Source of the DNA: Provencibacterium sp.
GTDB taxonomy: Bacteria; Bacillota; Clostridia; Oscillospirales; Ruminococcaceae
NCBI GenBank assembly: GCA_022792175.1
Contig: JAAWAN010000028.1
Span: forward strand, 142,681 to 206,680
DNA length: 64,000 nt
Direction of reading: 5' to 3'
Positions 56,491-64,000 of this stretch are shown here, piece by piece; position 1 is the first letter of the stretch, and each line of letters begins with the position of its first letter. A model generated the notes under the pieces. The model saw only the letters and a program-made list of their open reading frames with translations, made no database searches and had not been told where the DNA came from. The position numbers and the translations under genes were made by a program.

Positions 56491-57729
56491 ATGCCAACCG
56501 TTACCGAACGCTTTTTAAAGTATATCCGCTTTGATACTCAGTCGGATGACCGCTCGCAGAGCGTTCCGAGCACCGAAAAGCAGCTGCTGCTCGGCCGGGA
56601 GCTGGTAAAGGAGCTGCAGGAGATGGGTGCCTGCGACGCGCAGATGGATAAAAACGGCTATGTAACAGCCACCATCCCCTCCAATCTGAAGGAGGAGGCG
56701 CCCGTTCTCGGGCTGATTGCCCATATCGACACGGCCACCGACTTTTCCGGCGCCGGCGTGAACGCGCGCATTGTAAAAAATTATGACGGCGGGGATATCC
56801 CGCTCGGCGAAGCCTCGGGCGCCGTTTTGCGACCGGCAGATTTCCCGGCGATGCGCGCCTGCATCGGCGAGGACCTCATCGTTACCGACGGCACCACCCT
56901 GCTCGGCGGGGACGACAAGGCGGGCATTGCAGAAATTATGGCGGCGGCTGATGAGCTGCTGCACGACCCTTCCATCCCGCACGGCCGCATCCGCATCGCC
57001 TTTACACCGGATGAAGAAATCGGCCGCGGCACCGACTTTTTCGATGTGAAGGCCTTCGGCGCGGACGTTGCCTACACGGTGGACGGCGGGGCTTTAGGCG
57101 AGCTGGAATATGAAAACTTCAACGCCGCCTATGCGCGCCTCGTCTTCCGGGGGGTAAGCATCCATCCCGGCAGCGCGAAAAACCGGCTGATAAACGCCAT
57201 TCACATGGCGATGGAGTTTGACCGCATGCTCCCTGTTTTTGAAAACCCGTCAGCCACCGAGGGGTATGAGGGCTTCCACCATCTGCATGCCTTTAACGGG
57301 ACGGCCGACCGCACCGAAACCGAGTATCTCATCCGCGACCACGACCGCGCACTTTTCGAGAAAAAGAAGGCGGAGTTTCTGCGTATCACCGCCTATCTGC
57401 AGGAAAAATACGGGGAGGAGAAAGTCAGCTGCACCCTCACCGATAACTACTACAACATGAAGGAGCAGATTCTCCCCCACTTCTATCTGATTGAAACGGC
57501 CGAACAGGCGATGAGGGAATTAGGTATCGAGCCGGTCACCCTCCCCATCCGCGGCGGAACGGACGGCGCGCGCCTTTCCTACGAGGGACTGCCCTGCCCG
57601 AACCTCTTTACCGGCGGGCACAACGCGCACGGCCCCTTTGAGTTTGTCAGCATACAGGCGATGGAGAAGGCAGTCAAGGTGCTGGTGCGCATTTCGACGC
57701 TGACCGCGCAAAATGCGCCGAAAAAGTAA
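56491..57729 (+). CDS. pepT: Peptidase T (aminotripeptidase)
   Basis: A 412-residue zinc peptidase of family M20B that removes the N-terminal residue of tripeptides. Metal and catalytic residues are seen: H78 and D80 in AHIDTATD, D141 in LGGDDKAG, E175/E176 in PDEEIGRG, and the late TGGHNAHGPFE histidine. Length and layout are typical. ATG at 56491 is 10 nt from GGAAAGGA. It follows lexA by 28 nt and may be read from the same promoter. Confidence 0.95.
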   Translation: MPTVTERFLKYIRFDTQSDDRSQSVPSTEKQLLLGRELVKELQEMGACDAQMDKNGYVTATIPSNLKEEAPVLGLIAHIDTATDFSGAGVNARIVKNYDGGDIPLGEASGAVLRPADFPAMRACIGEDLIVTDGTTLLGGDDKAGIAEIMAAADELLHDPSIPHGRIRIAFTPDEEIGRGTDFFDVKAFGADVAYTVDGGALGELEYENFNAAYARLVFRGVSIHPGSAKNRLINAIHMAMEFDRMLPVFENPSATEGYEGFHHLHAFNGTADRTETEYLIRDHDRALFEKKKAEFLRITAYLQEKYGEEKVSCTLTDNYYNMKEQILPHFYLIETAEQAMRELGIEPVTLPIRGGTDGARLSYEGLPCPNLFTGGHNAHGPFEFVSIQAMEKAVKVLVRISTLTAQNAPKK

Positions 57730-57735
57730 AAAAAG

Positions 57736-57888
57736 GGTCTGCTGCAAAATTTTTATTCCGGCCTGCAGAAACCGGAAGAAGGGCGGTTTCGCTCGCAAAC
57801 TGCGAGCGAAATTTGACTCCGGTAGAGTCAAAAGCCGTTTTTCTAAAAGGTCTGCTGCAAAATGCAAGCATTTTGCAGCAGACCTTTT
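57736..57888 (+). terminator. Hairpin array ending in a strong terminator after pepT
   Basis: The final hairpin (57845-57865 and 57868-57888) has a 21-bp stem and runs into TTTTTC. Its left-arm core GGTCTGCTGCAAAAT also occurs at 57736-57750, so two left arms compete for one right arm. Between them are further hairpins: TCGCTCGCA/TGCGAGCGA and TTTGACTC/GAGTCAAA. Confidence 0.8.
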
Positions 57889-57896
57889 TCGTATCC

Positions 57897-57925
57897 TTGA
57901 CAGGGGAAGGGGAATAGACTATAAT
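57897..57925 (+). promoter_or_regulatory. Consensus promoter of the FMN riboswitch-ribU unit
   Basis: TTGACA (57897-57902), 17-nt spacer, TATAAT (57920-57925): exact consensus, about 20 nt before the riboswitch. Confidence 0.9.
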
Positions 57926-57946
57926 AAAGAGCGAAATCATATACAG

Positions 57947-58082
57947 CGTCTGTTTCAGGGCGGGGTGCAATTCCTCACCGGCGGTAATGCGGCCTCTGGC
58001 CGCGAGTCCGCGAGCTGATTTCAGTAGGACTCCGGGTGCGATCCCCGGGACCGACGGTATAGTCCGGATGAAAGAAACGACG
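57947..58082 (+). ncRNA. FMN riboswitch (RFN element)
   Basis: Conserved RFN blocks appear in order: TCAGGGCGGGGTGCAATTCC, CACCGGCGGTAAT, AGTCCGCGAGC, GGTGCGATCCCCGGGACCGACGG (split core), and TAGTCCGGATGAAAGA. The closing stem P1 pairs TGTTTC (57951-57956) with GAAACG (58074-58079). FMN binding should favour the terminator that follows and shut off ribU. Confidence 0.95.
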
Positions 58083-58100
58083 TGCGCAGGCGAATGCTGC

Positions 58101-58137
58101 GTCCCTGAAGCAATGAAATTGCTTCAGGGACTTTTTT
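58101..58137 (+). terminator. Riboswitch expression-platform terminator
   Basis: A perfect 14-bp stem (58101-58114 and 58118-58131, loop GAA) followed by TTTTTT, between the FMN aptamer and ribU. Confidence 0.9.
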
Positions 58138-58194
58138 CTGTCTGCACACCGGATTTCCCCTCCACAGGCCCCATTCTAAAAGGAGGTCTTCTTA

Positions 58195-58833
58195 ATGTCC
58201 AACGAAAAAACCCGCATCAAAACCATCACCTACACGGCCCTCTTCGCTGCCATCTCCACCGTTTTAATGTTCTGGTCGTTCCCGCTGCCGTTTATGCCGC
58301 CATTTTTAAAACTGGATCTGAGCGGTGTGCCGATTCTTTTGTGCGCCTTCATGTTCGGGCCGGTACCCGGGCTGATGGCGGCGGCCATTAAAAACCTCAT
58401 CAATGCCGCTTTCAGCACGAGCGGAGGCATTGGCGAGCTGGCCGATTTTCTGATTCTGGGCTCGTTCGCCGCTACGGCCGCGCTCGTCTACCGCAGAAAG
58501 CATACCCGCCGCGGCGCGCTTATCGCCTGTGCGGCCGCCTCGGGTGTCATGGTCGTTGTGGGCATGCTGGCAAACCGCTTTCTGCTCATCCCCTTTTATA
58601 TGCAGCTGATGCCGATCGAAAAAATTCTTTCGATGTGCGCGGCCGTCAACCCGATGATCGGCAGCCTCAATACTTATGTGCTCTTCGGCGCGGGGCCGTT
58701 TAACCTAGTGAAGGCGCTCGTTCTCTCGCTCATCACCTTTTTGCTCTATAAGCGGCTGCATCTGCTCATTCTCCGGGAATCGGCGCCGGTTTCAACCCCC
58801 TCCGGCCAGGGCACAGACGGCGCGCACAGCTGA
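58195..58833 (+). CDS. ribU: Riboflavin ECF transporter S component
   Basis: A 212-residue, six-helix membrane protein that binds riboflavin and works with the shared EcfAAT module. The sequence [23 protein letters not shown] is the typical RibU N-terminal region, with [18 protein letters not shown] following. The FMN riboswitch directly upstream confirms the flavin role. AAAAGGAGG precedes ATG at 58195. The EcfAAT genes are not in the window. Confidence 0.95.
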   Translation: MSNEKTRIKTITYTALFAAISTVLMFWSFPLPFMPPFLKLDLSGVPILLCAFMFGPVPGLMAAAIKNLINAAFSTSGGIGELADFLILGSFAATAALVYRRKHTRRGALIACAAASGVMVVVGMLANRFLLIPFYMQLMPIEKILSMCAAVNPMIGSLNTYVLFGAGPFNLVKALVLSLITFLLYKRLHLLILRESAPVSTPSGQGTDGAHS

Positions 58834-58868
58834 AAACGCCCGCCCCTTTTCAAACCGGCATTCCCCTC

Positions 58869-58897
58869 TTGACAAGCTTCTCAAAAGGGGGTAGTAT
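58869..58897 (+). promoter_or_regulatory. Promoter of the SAM riboswitch-metK unit
   Basis: TTGACA (58869-58874), 17-nt spacer, TAGTAT (58892-58897). Confidence 0.75.
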
Positions 58898-58917
58898 AAA
58901 GACAGACAATTTTATAT

Positions 58918-59019
58918 TCTCCTTATCGAGAGCGACGGAGGGAACAGGCCCGATGAAGTCCGGCAACCTGCTGAAAAGGCAAGGTGCTAAATCCTGCGGA
59001 AAAATCCGGAAGATGAGGC
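58918..59019 (+). ncRNA. SAM-I riboswitch (S box)
   Basis: The conserved S-box order is present: CTTATCGAGAG at the 5' side of P1, GGAGGGAACAGGCCCGATGA, CCGGCAACC, AAGGTGCTAAATCCTGC, and GATGAGG closing P1. High SAM should stabilise the aptamer and the following terminator, lowering metK expression. Confidence 0.95.
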
Positions 59020-59029
59020 TAGCAGATTC

Positions 59030-59058
59030 GGCGTCCGGTTTTTCCGGGCGCCTTTTTT
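59030..59058 (+). terminator. SAM riboswitch terminator
   Basis: GGCGTCCGG/CCGGGCGCC arms (59030-59038 and 59044-59052, one G-T pair, loop TTTTT) followed by TTTTTT. Confidence 0.85.
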
Positions 59059-59147
59059 ATCGACCAAAGGCGCCCGAACCCGCCCGCCGCAAAACCATTT
59101 CCGGCCGCCAGGCAGCCGGAAAGCGAAAGAAAGGAATGAGCATCTTT

Positions 59148-60302
59148 ATGGCAAACTATTTTTTCACCTCTGAATCGGTCACCGAAGGGCATCCCGATAA
59201 ACTCTGCGATCAGCTCTCCGATGCGGTGCTCGACGCCTACCTTGCCGGGGACAGTGCCTCCCGCGTTGCCTGCGAATGCTTCACCCAGACCGGCATGGTG
59301 ATGGTCATGGGCGAAGTAACCAGCAGGGCGGCGGTCGATATTCCCTCCCTCGCGCGCGAGGTCATTACCAAAATCGGCTATACCGACAGCGCAATGGGGT
59401 TCGACGGGAACACCTGCGCAGTGCTGACCTCGCTTGACCGCCAGTCTCCCGATATCGCGCAGGGGGTCTCCCTCGGGGAAGAGGGGGCAGACAGCGTCGG
59501 CGCAGGCGACCAGGGAATGATGTTCGGCTTCGCCTGCGATGAAACGCCGGAATATATGCCGCTGACCGCCATCCTCTCCCACCAGCTTACCCGGCGGCTG
59601 GCCGAAGCGCGCCGCACCTGCCTGCCCTACCTGCGGCCGGACGGCAAGGCACAGGTAACGGTCGAATATGACGGTTACCGCCCGGTGCGCATCGATGCCG
59701 TAGTCGTCTCCAGCCAGCACAGCGCTGAGACGGATATGCAGACGCTGCGCGCCGATATTCAGCGGGAGATCATTGAAAAGGTTCTCCCGAAAGAAATGCT
59801 CGATGAAAAAACAAAATATTTCATCAACCCGACCGGCCGCTTTGTTATCGGCGGGCCGATGGGGGATACCGGCCTCACCGGCCGCAAGATTATTGTGGAT
59901 ACCTACGGCGGCTGGGGACGGCACGGCGGCGGTGCCTTTTCCGGCAAGGACCCGACCAAGGTGGACCGCAGCGCGGCCTATGCGGCGCGGCATATCGCCA
60001 AAAATGTCGTCGCGGCAGGGCTCGCCCGGCGCTGCGAGGTGCAGCTCAGCTATGCCATCGGCGTTGCCGAGCCGGTCTCCATCAATGTGCAGAGCTTCGG
60101 CACCGGGACGGTGGCGGATGAGAAAATCGAAGGGGCGGTCCGCCGCACCTTTGACCTGCGCCCGGCCGTCATCATCCAGTCGCTCGGGCTGCGCCGCCCC
60201 ATCTACCGGCCGCTCGCCAGCTATGGGCACATGGGCCGCACCGACCTCGACCTCAGCTGGGAGAAGCTGGACCGCACAGAGGAGCTGAAAAGCAATCTGT
60301 AG
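59148..60302 (+). CDS. metK: S-adenosylmethionine synthetase
   Basis: A 384-residue enzyme making SAM from methionine and ATP. Signatures [10 protein letters not shown] and [19 protein letters not shown] are intact, as are GHPDK near the N-terminus and the mobile-loop region. ATG at 59148 was chosen: AAAGGA is 12 nt away, whereas ATG at 59136 abuts it. The SAM-I riboswitch directly upstream gives product feedback. The C-terminus ([14 protein letters not shown]) is complete. Confidence 0.97.
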   Translation: MANYFFTSESVTEGHPDKLCDQLSDAVLDAYLAGDSASRVACECFTQTGMVMVMGEVTSRAAVDIPSLAREVITKIGYTDSAMGFDGNTCAVLTSLDRQSPDIAQGVSLGEEGADSVGAGDQGMMFGFACDETPEYMPLTAILSHQLTRRLAEARRTCLPYLRPDGKAQVTVEYDGYRPVRIDAVVVSSQHSAETDMQTLRADIQREIIEKVLPKEMLDEKTKYFINPTGRFVIGGPMGDTGLTGRKIIVDTYGGWGRHGGGAFSGKDPTKVDRSAAYAARHIAKNVVAAGLARRCEVQLSYAIGVAEPVSINVQSFGTGTVADEKIEGAVRRTFDLRPAVIIQSLGLRRPIYRPLASYGHMGRTDLDLSWEKLDRTEELKSNL

Positions 60303-60427
60303 AGCGAAAGGCAGGCCGGCTGAAAAACTCTTCTGCCGGCAGGGCCGCAGGCTTTGCCGCCCTTTTCCCGGCGACAGCTGCCCGGCCGCGGAAAAATTCT
60401 CCTTTAAAAGGCTTTTTTAAAAATCCC

Positions 60428-60462
60428 GCCGCCCCCGCTTAAAGCCGGGGGCGGCTTTTTTT
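60428..60462 (+). terminator. Intrinsic terminator after metK
   Basis: GCCGCCCCCG/CGGGGGCGGC arms (60428-60437 and 60446-60455) followed by seven T residues; convergent with the YesN-like gene. Confidence 0.9.
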
Positions 60463-60506
60463 GTCCCTGTCGGCCAGAACGGCAGCTTCTCCCGCCGGGC
60501 GGGCCG

Positions 60507-62072
60507 TTACCTCTCCGGCAGGCCCCGGCCGGCCGATTTTTCAGCCGGTTCCTTCTTCAGCGCGCCCGGGGATACGCCCGTATATTTTTTAAACTTGATA
60601 TAAAAATAGTTGATATTGCTGTAGCCCACCCGCTGCGCCGCCTCATAAACGAGGCAGCCCTCCCGGATATATTCCTTCGCCTTCTCCATCTTGAGCCGAT
60701 CCACATAGCCGTTAAAATATTCGCCGGTGCAGTCCCGGAAAAGCTTGCCCAGATAGGCACTGTTATAGCCGAACCGGCGCGCCAGCTGCTCCAGGCGCAG
60801 ATCCTTATCCAGATTCTCTTCGATATACTGCAAAACCGGCTGGATGCGGGCGTTCATCTTTCGGGCCGCCCGCCGGTTCATCCAGCTGAGAAGCTTTTCC
60901 AGCGTATAATCCTCCACCTCCCGGATGCTGCTCTTCCCGGCGATTTCCTGGTTGATCTGATAGATATCAAACAAAAGGCTGCCTCTCTCGCCCTCCCCCT
61001 CCCCTGTGTCCAGAGCGCTGTAAACGCTCACCAGAATGTTTGCATAGACCGCCCGGGCGCAGGTCGCGGGCATATCAAACAGCAGCAGATTGCTCTTTAT
61101 GCTGCCGATAAACTCCCGCAGCCGCCCGGCATCTGCGGCGCGCACGGCATGAATCAGATCCGAAATCAGGTTGCCCTCATACTGCTGGGCGTTGCGGGCC
61201 AGATACTCGTCCATCAGCGAGGAATCCAGCAGCTGTGTATGCGGCGTCCAGAAGGTCATCGCCATCAGGCTGGCCGCCGATTCATAGGAGAGCGGAATGT
61301 CGCTGATTTTATCGCAGGGGGTGCCCAGGCTGATGAGACAGGGCTCCCCTGCGCGCTCCTCCAGCGTTCGGCAGAGCTTTTGCGCCTCCTCCCCCGAGGC
61401 CTCCAGCAGCCGGTCCCGTATTAAAATACCCGGCGCATCCTCACTCAAAAAGGCCAGCCCTATTTTCTCCCGCTGCGAAAGCTCCCGCAGCGCATCTCCG
61501 ATATCCCGCCCCGAGCGTGCGCGCGCCAGCAGCACCTGGTAGCTCATCCAGGGAAATCCCGCCTGATATAGCCGGTTGAGTCGCTCATCCGGCTGCTCCC
61601 CCGCGGGGTGATGGAGGATTTCATGAATCAGCTGCCCGAGCAGCAGCTCGCTGCCGCTCTTTAAAAGCTGCTGCCGCTCGCGCTCTGCCTGCAGCTCCTC
61701 CCGGATGGCCGTCAGCTCCTGAATCAGCTCCTGCTCCTCGACAGGCTTGAGCAGATACCCTTTTACTCCGCAGCGCAGCGCGCTGCGGGCATATTCAAAC
61801 TCCGAATAGCCGGTCAGCAGCAGTATCCGGGTACCCAGCGCCTCCTCCCGCACCCGCCTGCAGACCTCCAGCCCATCCACCAGCGGCATCCGGATATCGA
61901 CCACCGCTACCTCCGGCCGCCTTTCCCGCAGGATATGCAGCCCCTCCAGGCCGTTGGCCGCCGTAGCGCAGACCTCAAAGCCATACTCCTCCCAGGGGAT
62001 GATGGTGCGCATCCCCTCCCGCAGTACCGCCTCGTCATCCACAATGAGCACCTGCAGCCTCTTTTTCTCCAC
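60507..62072 (-). CDS. YesN-type response regulator with AraC output domain
   Basis: A 521-residue regulator. The receiver (residues 7-125) is intact: D12, D13, phospho-acceptor D59 in VVDIRMP, and K109 in YLLKPVEE. A long helical middle region follows, then a C-terminal AraC DNA-binding domain with LRLEQLARRFGYNSAYLGKLFRD and VYEAAQRVGYSNINYFYIKFKKYTG. GTG at 62072 follows AGGGGGA. It pairs with the YesM-like kinase gene just upstream. Such pairs usually control a nearby Lpl-type sugar operon, which may lie outside the window. Confidence 0.93.
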   Translation of the reverse strand: MEKKRLQVLIVDDEAVLREGMRTIIPWEEYGFEVCATAANGLEGLHILRERRPEVAVVDIRMPLVDGLEVCRRVREEALGTRILLLTGYSEFEYARSALRCGVKGYLLKPVEEQELIQELTAIREELQAERERQQLLKSGSELLLGQLIHEILHHPAGEQPDERLNRLYQAGFPWMSYQVLLARARSGRDIGDALRELSQREKIGLAFLSEDAPGILIRDRLLEASGEEAQKLCRTLEERAGEPCLISLGTPCDKISDIPLSYESAASLMAMTFWTPHTQLLDSSLMDEYLARNAQQYEGNLISDLIHAVRAADAGRLREFIGSIKSNLLLFDMPATCARAVYANILVSVYSALDTGEGEGERGSLLFDIYQINQEIAGKSSIREVEDYTLEKLLSWMNRRAARKMNARIQPVLQYIEENLDKDLRLEQLARRFGYNSAYLGKLFRDCTGEYFNGYVDRLKMEKAKEYIREGCLVYEAAQRVGYSNINYFYIKFKKYTGVSPGALKKEPAEKSAGRGLPER

Positions 62073-62124
62073 CCTGTTGTCCCCCTGTTTTTTGCCTTCT
62101 CCGGTTTTCTTCCCGGAGCCTGTC

Positions 62125-63936
62125 TCAGCTGAAAACATGCGGAATACGCAGCCGGATAACGGTGCCGCCCCTCTCTCCCGGCAGAAGGGAAAGGCCATAC
62201 TGCGCGCCATAATAAAGCTGTATCCGCTGATGAACGTTGCGCAGACCGATGTGGGCGCCGTCTGCGCCGGTATCCTTTAAGCTTTCAATCAGGCGTCTGC
62301 GCCTTTGTTCCTCGATGCCCACACCGTTGTCCGAAACGCATATGCTCAGCACATCCCCCTGCACCTGCAGCGAAATGATAATTTCGCAGGGGCCGCCGCA
62401 GGGCTCCATGCCATGCACAACACTGTTCTCCGCCAGCGGCTGGATGAGAAAGGGCAGAATCAGCGTATCCATACGCGCGTTCCCCCGCTCAATCCGGTAA
62501 GAGAGCCTGTCCGGAAAGCGAAACTGCTGAAAGTCCAGATAATTTTCCACCAGCTCCAGCTCTCTGGAAATCGGAATTTTCTCCTCCTGCGCGCCCAGGC
62601 TGGAGCGCAGAATTTTTCCCAGCAGCTTCACCCGCATGGCCAGTTCCGCATTTCCTGCAGCATGTGCGCTCATGCGCAGGCTCTCCAGCGCATTAAACAG
62701 AAAATGGGGGTTGGTCTGGCTGGAGAGCATTTTATAGCGGATTTCCTCCTGGCGGGCCAGCAGCTGCTTTTTCTGCATATCCGCCACATAGACCTGCTCA
62801 ATGAGATCGTTGATGCTGCAGACCATCTGGCTGAGGTCCTGGGAGAGCATGCCGATTTCATCCCTACCGTCCACGGTAATCTGCTCTTTCAGGTTGCCGC
62901 CGGCAATGCTGTGCATCTCCCCGCAGAGCACCCGGATGCGGCGGGAGAGCCTTTCGGAAAAAAACATCACCAGAAAAAGCGCCAGCAGCAGGCTGCAGCA
63001 AATGATGGTGAAGCTCAGCCAGAGAATCTGGTTGGCTTCCGACAGCAGATAGCGGGTCGGGAAAACGGAAATCAGGCGCAGAGGGGGATTCATCCGCTCA
63101 ATCGGTACTTCAAAAACGGCGGCAATCGATTTTTCTCCCTGCAGCGTGCAGTCAAATACACGGGGGGACTTCCTTTCCTTCCCCATCTCAAACCCGATTC
63201 GGGAGAGGTCGCTGCCGATATCATCCCTGCCGCTGGAGGCAATGATTAAATCCTCCTCCCCAACCAGCAGCGTCCGGCAGTTCTCCGCCTGCAGAAAGCC
63301 TGACAGGTAGGATTCATCTGCCTGAATCACCAGTACCCCCATATCCAGAAGGCCGTTGGGCGTGCGCACCAGCCGGGTCTGCGCCAGGCATAGCCGGCGC
63401 AGCTCTTCATCATAGATGATGTTCCAACCGGTGAGCCCCCGGTTTTCCATGGTTTTTTGGTACCAGTCATAATTTTCAATATCATCGGTCGTGCGTACAT
63501 AGTCATAGTTCCCCAGCAGGTTTTTTACCGAAATATAAAAGCGGATATCCTTAATTTCCCGGTAGTAGTTGCTGTAGTCATCAAAGGTAGAATAGTTTTT
63601 CATCGCCGTAACAATGGCCCAGGAGGATTCATATTTTTTCGCGACGATTTTTGCCAGCTCCTCATCGTTATAAAGCTGGTCGGATACATGGGTGATGACG
63701 CGGGCCATCTCGTCAATGCGCTGCCGGGTTTGCTTTGCAAAACTCAGCGCCTGCTCCGCCGCCCGGTCAAGGGCCATGGCATGCAGCCTGCCGGCAAGGA
63801 AAAAGCCTACCAGCAGAGTGGGCATAATGACGATAAACACATAGACCAGCACCAGCTTCTTTTTAAAGCTGACCGAGCACAGAAATTTCTGCAGCAGCCG
63901 GGAGGGGGACTTCTTTCTGCTTCGCTTGTCCTTCAT
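62125..63936 (-). CDS. YesM-type sensor histidine kinase
   Basis: A 603-residue membrane kinase. Helix 1 spans about 27-48; an extracellular dCACHE-like sensor covers about 50-300; helix 2 spans about 304-326; HAMP covers about 327-380. The His_kinase domain has the phospho-acceptor H411 in QTNPHFLFNAL. The ATPase domain has N504 in QPLAENSVVHG and the G box DNGVGI (536-541). AGAAGGAGGAAC lies before ATG at 63936. It should sense an extracellular glycan, often through a binding protein, and phosphorylate the response regulator encoded next. Confidence 0.95.
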   Translation of the reverse strand: MKDKRSRKKSPSRLLQKFLCSVSFKKKLVLVYVFIVIMPTLLVGFFLAGRLHAMALDRAAEQALSFAKQTRQRIDEMARVITHVSDQLYNDEELAKIVAKKYESSWAIVTAMKNYSTFDDYSNYYREIKDIRFYISVKNLLGNYDYVRTTDDIENYDWYQKTMENRGLTGWNIIYDEELRRLCLAQTRLVRTPNGLLDMGVLVIQADESYLSGFLQAENCRTLLVGEEDLIIASSGRDDIGSDLSRIGFEMGKERKSPRVFDCTLQGEKSIAAVFEVPIERMNPPLRLISVFPTRYLLSEANQILWLSFTIICCSLLLALFLVMFFSERLSRRIRVLCGEMHSIAGGNLKEQITVDGRDEIGMLSQDLSQMVCSINDLIEQVYVADMQKKQLLARQEEIRYKMLSSQTNPHFLFNALESLRMSAHAAGNAELAMRVKLLGKILRSSLGAQEEKIPISRELELVENYLDFQQFRFPDRLSYRIERGNARMDTLILPFLIQPLAENSVVHGMEPCGGPCEIIISLQVQGDVLSICVSDNGVGIEEQRRRRLIESLKDTGADGAHIGLRNVHQRIQLYYGAQYGLSLLPGERGGTVIRLRIPHVFS

Positions 63937-64000
63937 CCTGTTCCTCCTTCTGAGAGCAAATCCTGTAAAAAAGCCCCGTGATACTATTATATACTTTTAG

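Overview
The window looks like the chromosome of a GC-rich, anaerobic, Gram-positive gut bacterium of the class Clostridia, most likely in or near the Oscillospiraceae/Ruminococcaceae. This is inferred from LexA-type SOS control, near-consensus sigma-A promoters, AGGAGG ribosome sites, FMN and SAM-I riboswitches, YesM/YesN and Lpl-type sugar systems, TTG/GTG starts and small DUF4358/DUF4261 genes. No tRNA, rRNA, IS element or CRISPR array was seen.

Region 1 (1-10.8 kb) is a compact phage-type head and tail cassette on the + strand: small and large terminase, portal, GP20-like scaffold, major capsid protein, connector proteins, tail terminator, a probable tail tube, two beta-rich tail proteins and a hub-like protein. 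It ends at a strong bidirectional terminator. Within the window it has no tape-measure, integrase, holin/endolysin or prohead protease gene. A LexA-type operator lies just upstream of it, very like the one in front of the host lexA gene at 55.7 kb. Hairpins sit just before the ribosome sites of the scaffold, capsid and putative tube genes.

Region 2 (10.8-21.9 kb) holds a lipoprotein, a GH43 glycosidase, a fructokinase-like kinase, a FecBCD-type metal-chelate/cobalamin ABC importer, an MFS transporter, ribokinase, a DUF4261 protein and an amidohydrolase.

Region 3 (22-43 kb) is devoted to glycan use. A forward operon with a consensus promoter encodes two heparinase II/III-like proteins and an Lpl-type ABC importer. 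Leftward genes encode a GH109-like oxidoreductase/glycosidase, an EamA transporter and a beta-lactamase-like hydrolase. A separate leftward operon encodes a MalEFG-type importer and a GH127-like beta-L-arabinofuranosidase, and faces a divergent AraC regulator whose receiver-like domain is degenerate. Between these lies an 855-residue redox fusion: CoA-disulfide-reductase-like, rhodanese-like, siroheme/4Fe-4S reductase-like and 2[4Fe-4S] ferredoxin parts.

Region 4 (43.3-60.3 kb) is mostly housekeeping: TatD nuclease, glycyl-tRNA synthetase, TraX, an SPFH/ribbon-helix-helix pair, undecaprenyl-diphosphatase, a YitT-ACT fusion, an acyltransferase-like membrane protein, ADP-ribose pyrophosphatase, LexA, peptidase T, RibU behind an FMN riboswitch and MetK behind a SAM-I riboswitch. 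Region 5 (60.5-63.9 kb) is a YesN/YesM two-component system reading leftward.

A recurring non-coding theme is the use of strong short-loop hairpins in leaders and spacers. One leader type, a -10 box followed about 10 nt later by a CAGGAAAGC/GCTTTCCTG hairpin and then further hairpins, occurs before both ribokinase and the redox fusion.
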